A DNA stretch of 64,000 nucleotides, taken from the NCBI RefSeq assembly GCF_002027705.1, contig NZ_MBTG01000011.1, forward strand, positions 62,001 to 126,000, read 5' to 3'. The notes under the pieces were generated by a model. It made no database searches and had not been told where the DNA came from. It saw only the letters and a list, made by a program, of their open reading frames with translations. The translations under genes were made by a program, and so were the position numbers. The stretch is from Paenibacillus ferrarius (GTDB lineage: Bacteria > Bacillota > Bacilli > Paenibacillales > NBRC-103111). How positions within the stretch are numbered: position 1 is the stretch's first letter; each line of letters starts with the position of its first letter. Below are positions 59,575 to 64,000 of the stretch, piece after piece.

Positions 59575-59806
59575 GGTCACTGCTGAGGAGAGCTACACGG
59601 ATCAAGTGACTCCGGTCGTAAAGGCCGAAGATGAAGACGGCGATCTGATCGATATACGAGTGCTTGCCGATCATACGCCGAACGCGCAGACGGCGGTTAC
59701 GACAATCGCCAACAGAACGACAGGGACGTACGAGTATCAAGGCGAATTGATCAACGATGCCGGTAAGGCGATCAACGGGAGGATCGTCGTGAAAGTGAAT
59801 CCTTGA
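59573..59806 (+). pseudogene. C-terminal fragment of a secreted or surface protein
   Basis: A 78-codon frame reading [19 protein letters not shown], then [20 protein letters not shown] and GRIVVKVNP, beta-rich and of the kind that ends large secreted polysaccharide-active or cadherin-like proteins. It has no ribosome site or signal peptide, and begins exactly where the duplicated promoter ends. It is probably a relic joined to that promoter by rearrangement. I cannot name the parent family. Confidence 0.5.
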
Positions 59807-60051
59807 AAAGAACTTTATTGTTAAAGCCATATGAAAGTATGTGTCTTATTACCTACAACTTTCCTTTATGTCATGATATTGGCTTTGATAATTACATATA
59901 TCGACAAAAAATTACTTTATTTATCTTATTATTTCAGCTATAGTTAGTGTAAATAGTAAATTTTTACAAGCATCCTTTAGAGAGATTATTTACTAGGTTA
60001 CACTCTGATTCCAGATGTAAATAATAGATAAAGTAAGGGAGAGTGCATTTT

Positions 60052-60912
60052 TTGAAAATGTTCAAAAGTAAGAAAATGGTAGTTGGTTTAACTTCTCTAA
60101 TTGTAGCGAGCTCTTTTAGTTTGGGCGCTTTTGCAGACACAGCTCTAAAGCAAATTACGGCGTACCAAAACAGCAACCTTCAAGTAAAGGTGAACGGCAA
60201 AGCAATTGATCTATCAAGTGAAGACGGGACTATGTATCCTTTGGTATATGACGGACATAGTTATGTTTCTGCAAAAGCTCTGGCAGAAGCAATGGGTGGA
60301 AAAGTTTCTTATGATGAAAGCAGCAAGACCGTAAATGTGACAACGAACGGTTACACCCAAACATCAGCCGAACCTACAAAAGATAATTCCAGCAATACGG
60401 TCCCACCAATAAAACAAGACCCGCCAACCACCTCAACAAGTAAAGGTTCTGCATCTCCAGTAAAGACTTATAACTCAGATGTGGCTGCATCTCAGATTTT
60501 CGAAGATAACAAAGCTGCTGCATCTGCTGTAATCCAAATTTATGCGAGAGCATTAAAAACAGGAGATACTTCCGAAATCAATCAATGGTTGAAAAGCAAC
60601 CTCGTAGAAAGTGAATTTGGTTCAACTTCCTATGAATTAACAAGCAAATCGATTGAGAAAACTCTCAAAGCTACTAGGGCTGTTGAAGACCTTAATGTTT
60701 TGGGAGATTTAGCAAACTCCGCCATAGCTGCTGCTAAGGACCAAACGTTTAACAAAGACAGCAGATCTGAAGGTCTAACTAAGTCTAGAGAGGCAGATTA
60801 TTTCGTAGACGCGGTAACTACTGGATATAAGATGAAATTTGGAGTTTACTTAATATACAGTTTGAACAACGAAACAAATAAATTTTATTTCTCTCAAGCA
60901 GTATTCTATTAA
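60052..60912 (+). CDS. Secreted copper-amine-oxidase-N-like domain protein
   Basis: A 286-residue exported protein. The signal peptide (KKMVVGLTSLIVASSFSLGAF-ADT) ends near residue 31. A copper amine oxidase N-terminal-like domain follows (LQVKVNGKAIDLSS...YPLVYDGHSYVSAKALAEAMGGKVSYDES; about 45-100), then a Ser/Thr/Pro linker and an alpha-helical C-terminal half of unknown kind. In Paenibacillus such domains mark surface proteins; no enzyme activity is implied. The start is the TTG at 60052 behind GGGAGA, in preference to a GTG at 60043. Confidence 0.85.
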   Translation: MKMFKSKKMVVGLTSLIVASSFSLGAFADTALKQITAYQNSNLQVKVNGKAIDLSSEDGTMYPLVYDGHSYVSAKALAEAMGGKVSYDESSKTVNVTTNGYTQTSAEPTKDNSSNTVPPIKQDPPTTSTSKGSASPVKTYNSDVAASQIFEDNKAAASAVIQIYARALKTGDTSEINQWLKSNLVESEFGSTSYELTSKSIEKTLKATRAVEDLNVLGDLANSAIAAAKDQTFNKDSRSEGLTKSREADYFVDAVTTGYKMKFGVYLIYSLNNETNKFYFSQAVFY

Positions 60913-60919
60913 ATTTTAG

Positions 60920-60950
60920 CTGTGGGTGCTATTATACCCACAGTTTTTTC
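60920..60950 (+). terminator. Rho-independent terminator
   Basis: CTGTGGGT (60920-60927) pairs with ACCCACAG (60936-60943), followed by six T's. It ends the surface protein gene. Confidence 0.88.
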
Positions 60951-60975
60951 AACACGCCAGAATTTATATGTTTTT

Positions 60976-61289
60976 GGGTTTGGGGTGAGCGAAGCTTAAG
61001 AAGAAACCCCAAGTATCCCTAAGCAACTATGTGCTGTCGAAACAGACAGCGAAATATATATGTTTGACCTGGTCGAAAGTGGAAGGCAGCACAAAGTAGA
61101 ATAGAAGAGGGATGAGTGTGAGGGTGGAAAGTTTACGTGCCGCCTTTGAAATCGTGTTTATACCGCGTAATAAATTCAAAAAACACGATTTCAACAGCGG
61201 TTGGAACCCCACATGCATCCCTCCCCATGGACAAAAGTATGGGTTTACACGCAAAAGGACCGTCAGGATGTTTACCCTGACGGTTTTTC
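60976..61289 (+). ncRNA. Candidate structured RNA
   Basis: Within 300 gene-free bases lie: a possible pseudoknot (GGGGT 60982 with ACCCC 61006; GCTTA 60994 with TAAGC 61020), a hairpin GCTGTC/GACAGC (61033/61045), and a long stem CCGC + TTGAAATCGTGTTT (61140-61159) with AAACACGATTTCAA + GCGG (61181-61200). It ends in a good terminator, ACCGTCAGG/CCTGACGGT plus TTTTT (61259-61289). A 62-codon frame at 61112 overlaps but has no family. No known RNA family is recognised; a mobile-element relic is the main alternative. Confidence 0.35.
61259..61289 (+). terminator. Rho-independent terminator
   Basis: ACCGTCAGG (61259-61267) pairs with CCTGACGGT (61276-61284), followed by TTTTTC. No protein gene needs it on the plus strand, hence the candidate RNA before it. 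From here to 61486 only leader sequence is seen. Confidence 0.85.
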
Positions 61290-61486
61290 TTATTGTTTAG
61301 ATTTAGGGAGTATAGTCAGAATCAGACTTTGGCTAACCTGCGAACATGTGTGTCAACCGTCCGTTCCTCTCCAACCAACCTTTATTTTGTTTTGCCACAT
61401 TGGCGTAACATAGCGCTTGTATGATTGTTCGTAAAGCTTTATTGATGCAATGATAACAATTAATGAGTTCATGGGAGGAACGAACA

Positions 61487-62473
61487 TTGAAAAACAAAAC
61501 GATATTAGTTACCGGAGGAACAGGGTCTTGGGGAAGAGAACTCGTGAAAAGGCTATTGGAGAAAGAGCCCAAGGAAATTCGTATTTTTTCCCGAAACGAG
61601 GCCCTTCAAGTAGAAATGAAACAGGAATTTCATCATCATCCTAAATTAACATTTATCATTGGAGATATTCGCGATCAAGATGAGATTATGCAGGCTTGTC
61701 AGCATGTGGATTATATTTATCACTTAGCTGCCTTAAAGCATGTGCCAATCTGTGAAGAGCAACCGGACAGTGCGATGAAAACGAATGTAATGGGGACTCA
61801 GCATGTCATTCAAGCGGCTATTAAAAATGAGGTTGAAAAAGTGATTTATGTGTCAACGGATAAAGCCTCCCATCCATCAAGTACATATGGAATGACCAAA
61901 GCGCTCGGAGAAAAGCTGATTGTTCATGCCAATTTAAGAGACAGCAAAACTCAATTTATATGCGTGCGAAGTGGAAATGTCCTAGGGTCGGCGGGCAGTG
62001 TAGTTCCAATCTTTAAACAACGAATTGAAAAAGGAGTTGAAATTAATTTAACCGATTCGAGAATGACTCGATTTTTTATAACCTTGGAAGAAGCTATTGC
62101 ACTACTATTTAAAGCGACAATAGAAAGTAGAGGAGGGGAAGTTTATGTCTTGAAAATGCCAGCTTGCAGCATTAAGGATCTTGCACAAGTATTAATTGAA
62201 GATTTATCAACGGCAGAAATCCCAATCCATGTAACAGGGGCTCGTCCTGGTGAGAGTCTGAAAGAAACGCTTATTTCTGAATTCGAAAGCAGCAATTCCA
62301 TCAGCCTCGATGATCACTACTATGTGATTTTCCCCCCTTTTCATATAGAAGGATTACAAGAATCCTATGCAACGAGCATTCCCGTAGAATTTCATAGTTA
62401 CCATTCTGATCATTCATTGATGAGTAAGCAAGAAATAAGAGGAATGTTGCAAAAAGGTGGTTTCTTGGCATGA
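61487..62473 (+). CDS. Nucleotide-sugar SDR (UDP-GlcNAc 4,6-dehydratase/CapD-PseB type)
   Basis: A 328-residue extended short-chain dehydrogenase. The NAD-binding motif is LVTGGTGSWGRELV (about 8-21). LAALKHVPICEEQP, YVSTDKASHPSSTYGMTKAL (Ser-Tyr-Lys region) and RSGNVLGSAGSVVPIF mark it as a short member of the polysaccharide biosynthesis (FlaA1/CapD/PseB) family. It should convert a UDP-HexNAc to a 4-keto-6-deoxy (or 5-epimer) sugar. The start is TTG, eight bases after GGGAGG. Its four-base overlap with a MurG paralogue suggests that the modified sugar is passed to that transferase. Confidence 0.88.
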   Translation: MKNKTILVTGGTGSWGRELVKRLLEKEPKEIRIFSRNEALQVEMKQEFHHHPKLTFIIGDIRDQDEIMQACQHVDYIYHLAALKHVPICEEQPDSAMKTNVMGTQHVIQAAIKNEVEKVIYVSTDKASHPSSTYGMTKALGEKLIVHANLRDSKTQFICVRSGNVLGSAGSVVPIFKQRIEKGVEINLTDSRMTRFFITLEEAIALLFKATIESRGGEVYVLKMPACSIKDLAQVLIEDLSTAEIPIHVTGARPGESLKETLISEFESSNSISLDDHYYVIFPPFHIEGLQESYATSIPVEFHSYHSDHSLMSKQEIRGMLQKGGFLA

Positions 62474-63549
62474 AACAAACGATCGTATTCACCGGAGGCG
62501 GCTCGGCAGGCCATGTATCAGGGAATCTTGTACTCATTCCCAAGTGTGCAGAAGAGAAGTGGGACATCCATTATATAGGGTCCAAACAGGGGATTGAGAG
62601 AATGCTTGTGTCCGACTGCCAAGAAGTGAAGTACCATGCTATTTCTACAGGCAAGCTGAGACGGTATTTCTCTTGGAAAAATGGGATAGACATATTTAAA
62701 GTCATGAGAGGCATTTGTCAATCTTTCCGACTTATCAAAAAATTGAAGCCGAATGTCATTTTCTCAAAAGGCGGTTTTGTTGCTGTACCCGTTGTGCTTG
62801 GGGCGAGACTCAATAAAGTGCCTATTATTATTTATGAACCAGATCTTAATTTGGGACTTGCGAATAAAATTTCCCTGCCATTTGCCACACATATGTGTAC
62901 CGCATTTCACGAAACGGCAAAGAAACCCCATTACCAGAAAGCGATTTATGTGGGACCTATCATCAAAGAAGCTTATAAATCTGGCAACACTGTACGTGGA
63001 TTATCCGCCTGTGGGTTTACTTCTGAGAAGCCAGTTCTTCTTATTATGGGAGGCAGCCAGGGGGCGCATAGCCTTAACCAAATGGTGAAAAGTGTACTCT
63101 ATCAACTTGTAGAGAAGTTCCAAGTTATTCATATCTGCGGGAAAGGTAAAGTAGAGGATTCCCTCTCTATTCCCGGTTATAAGTCGTATGAATTTGTCAG
63201 AAAAGAGCTGCCTGATTTATTGGCTGCCGCAGCCATCATTGTTTCCCGTGCAGGTTCCAACTCCATTATGGAGCTGCTTGCTTTACAGAAACCTATGTTG
63301 TTAATTCCACATACGAAGGGTGGAAGTCGATCAGGACAACGTGTCAATGCGCAATATTTTCAACAGGCAGGTTATGCTGATATGCTGCTTGAAGAACAAA
63401 TGACAGATCAAAGCTTTATGAAGGCAATTCAGCAATTGTATGAGAATCGGTTTGCGTACATTGCCAAAATGAAAAAACATGATCATGGCGGTGGAGCCGC
63501 TGTGGTAATGGATTTGATCAGGGGAGAACGAAGCGGGTTGGGCGATTGA
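62470..63549 (+). CDS. MurG-like glycosyltransferase (paralogue)
   Basis: A 359-residue GT-B fold enzyme of the MurG family, which transfers GlcNAc from UDP-GlcNAc to lipid I. Motifs: GGGSAGHVSGNL (usual GGGTGGHIYPAL), FSKGGFVAVPVVLGA, IMGGSQGAHSLN, and IVSRAGSNSIMELLALQKP for the UDP site. The altered first loop (SAGHVSG) and the operon with a nucleotide-sugar SDR, away from any division/cell-wall cluster, suggest a second MurG with a different donor or acceptor. ATGA overlap with the SDR gene. Confidence 0.88.
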   Translation: MKQTIVFTGGGSAGHVSGNLVLIPKCAEEKWDIHYIGSKQGIERMLVSDCQEVKYHAISTGKLRRYFSWKNGIDIFKVMRGICQSFRLIKKLKPNVIFSKGGFVAVPVVLGARLNKVPIIIYEPDLNLGLANKISLPFATHMCTAFHETAKKPHYQKAIYVGPIIKEAYKSGNTVRGLSACGFTSEKPVLLIMGGSQGAHSLNQMVKSVLYQLVEKFQVIHICGKGKVEDSLSIPGYKSYEFVRKELPDLLAAAAIIVSRAGSNSIMELLALQKPMLLIPHTKGGSRSGQRVNAQYFQQAGYADMLLEEQMTDQSFMKAIQQLYENRFAYIAKMKKHDHGGGAAVVMDLIRGERSGLGD

Positions 63550-63575
63550 GTGAGGTTAGATAGGTAGGAAAAGGA

Positions 63576-63605
63576 GCCGGACTCTAGTAGAGGGGCCGGT
63601 TTCTT
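63576..63605 (+). terminator. Rho-independent terminator of the SDR-murG operon
   Basis: GCCGG-ACTCT pairs with AGAG-GG-GCCGG, followed by TTTCTT. From here to 63905 there is a TATAAT (63671) and an AAAGGAGG (63712) but no convincing gene; a 78-codon frame from TTG 63724 has no family likeness. Confidence 0.7.
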
Positions 63606-63905
63606 ATAAGGATATGTTCCTTTTGCCTTACCCAACAAAAAAAATGCTACACAGCACGAATATACTTTATTATAATGTAACTATATGAATTAATTTTTTC
63701 TAAATAAAGTCAAAGGAGGATTTTTGAAAGCGCATTCTAACACGGGTAAATTGAACGGCGTTCAAATCCTATTTACAACATGTGAATTCGATGTTAGAAT
63801 ATATTACATCATTAGTGGTCTGGCTTCTGGCGGTCGTAGGGAGACCGAAACTCTTCCCACATCCCGCTCAGAAATCGAACAGAGGACTAATAGGAGAGTG
63901 GCCGT

Positions 63906-64000
63906 TTGTTATACGACAAAGACACGATTTATATTATCGGCGATGCGCAAGCTTCCGTGAACAATCCTATTACCCAGCAGTACAACGCATTTTTCATTGG
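63906..64000 (+). CDS. DUF3870 family protein, N-terminal part (cut by window end)
   Basis: From TTG 63906, nine bases after AGGAG, the frame reads LLYDKDTIYIIGDAQASVNN then PITQQYNAFFI to the end of the window. This is the start of DUF3870, a roughly 100-residue family with the invariant GDA(Q/K) and NPI motifs. Function unknown. Only about 31 codons are inside the window. Confidence 0.75.
   Translation, partial: MLYDKDTIYIIGDAQASVNNPITQQYNAFFI

Noticed and set aside
61027..61300. Short frames on both strands (62 and 75 codons) in the structured region
   Set aside because: They run across the long stem and terminator and show no family resemblance; the RNA reading explains the structures better.
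63724..63960. 78-codon frame behind AAAGGAGG at 63712
   Set aside because: No family likeness, spacing of only four bases, and it overlaps the start of the better supported DUF3870 gene in another frame.

Overview
The window looks like a chromosomal stretch of a Paenibacillus-type Firmicute. The signs are AGGAGG-type ribosome sites with frequent TTG and GTG starts, YesM/YesN-type two-component systems next to family 1 sugar-binding lipoproteins, two YjcZ-type tiny sporulation proteins, a copper-amine-oxidase-N-like surface protein, cre boxes, and paralogous GAPDH and MurG genes. I found no rRNA, tRNA, CRISPR array or intact insertion sequence.

Layout. 1-2112: tail of an incoming gene, a stand-alone NAD-type gap under a TetR-type operator, a copy of a dispersed terminator repeat, and a decayed murF fragment. 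2119-5066 (minus): operon of an anchored GDPD-like phosphodiesterase, an OmpR-type regulator and a histidine kinase. 5791-7525: phospholipid-methyltransferase-like gene plus DedA, then a relic of a surface-protein repeat. 7795-9858: chemoreceptor. 10055-22238: GC-rich glycan locus (GH38-type mannosidase, GH2 galactosidase, YesM kinase, YesN regulator, sugar-binding lipoprotein, two permeases). 22639: small Cys-rich protein. 23185-32931: second carbohydrate locus with the same logic (regulator, kinase, lipoprotein, two permeases, GH2). 33093-36676: aldo/keto reductase, ROK-type regulator, MFS transporter. 36957-39616: DUF4317 protein and a membrane-anchored double DJ-1/PfpI protein. 39894-41818 (minus): YtrA-type regulator with ABC transporter. 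41989-45017: LolD/FtsX-type ABC exporter. 45090-47331: a PAP2 lipid phosphatase gene cut short where a GC-rich YcaO (azoline-forming, RiPP) gene abuts it. 47676-47955: tandem yjcZ pair. 48083-49769: TetR plus haloalkane-dehalogenase-type hydrolase with two identical operators. 49855-58346: third carbohydrate locus (GntR, lipoprotein, two permeases, mannonate-dehydratase-like enzyme; AraC regulator; Gfo/Idh oxidoreductase and sugar isomerase). 58520-59326: CPBP protease. 59531-63549: duplicated promoter with a gene fragment, a surface protein, a candidate structured RNA, and an operon of a nucleotide-sugar SDR with a MurG paralogue. A DUF3870 gene runs off the right end.

How it works together. 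Three independent ABC sugar-uptake systems sit within 48 kb. Two are controlled by YesM/YesN pairs and are linked to glycoside hydrolases. The third is under GntR and is linked to sugar-acid and polyol catabolism. Several envelope functions (lipid methyltransferase/DedA, PAP2, GDPD with a two-component system, MurG2) are interspersed.

The signals most worth following are: the orphan YcaO enzyme whose insertion seems to have truncated a PAP2 gene; an upstream block shared almost word for word by that PAP2 gene and the methyltransferase-DedA operon 39 kb away; a three-copy terminator repeat; and a possible structured RNA at 60976-61289.
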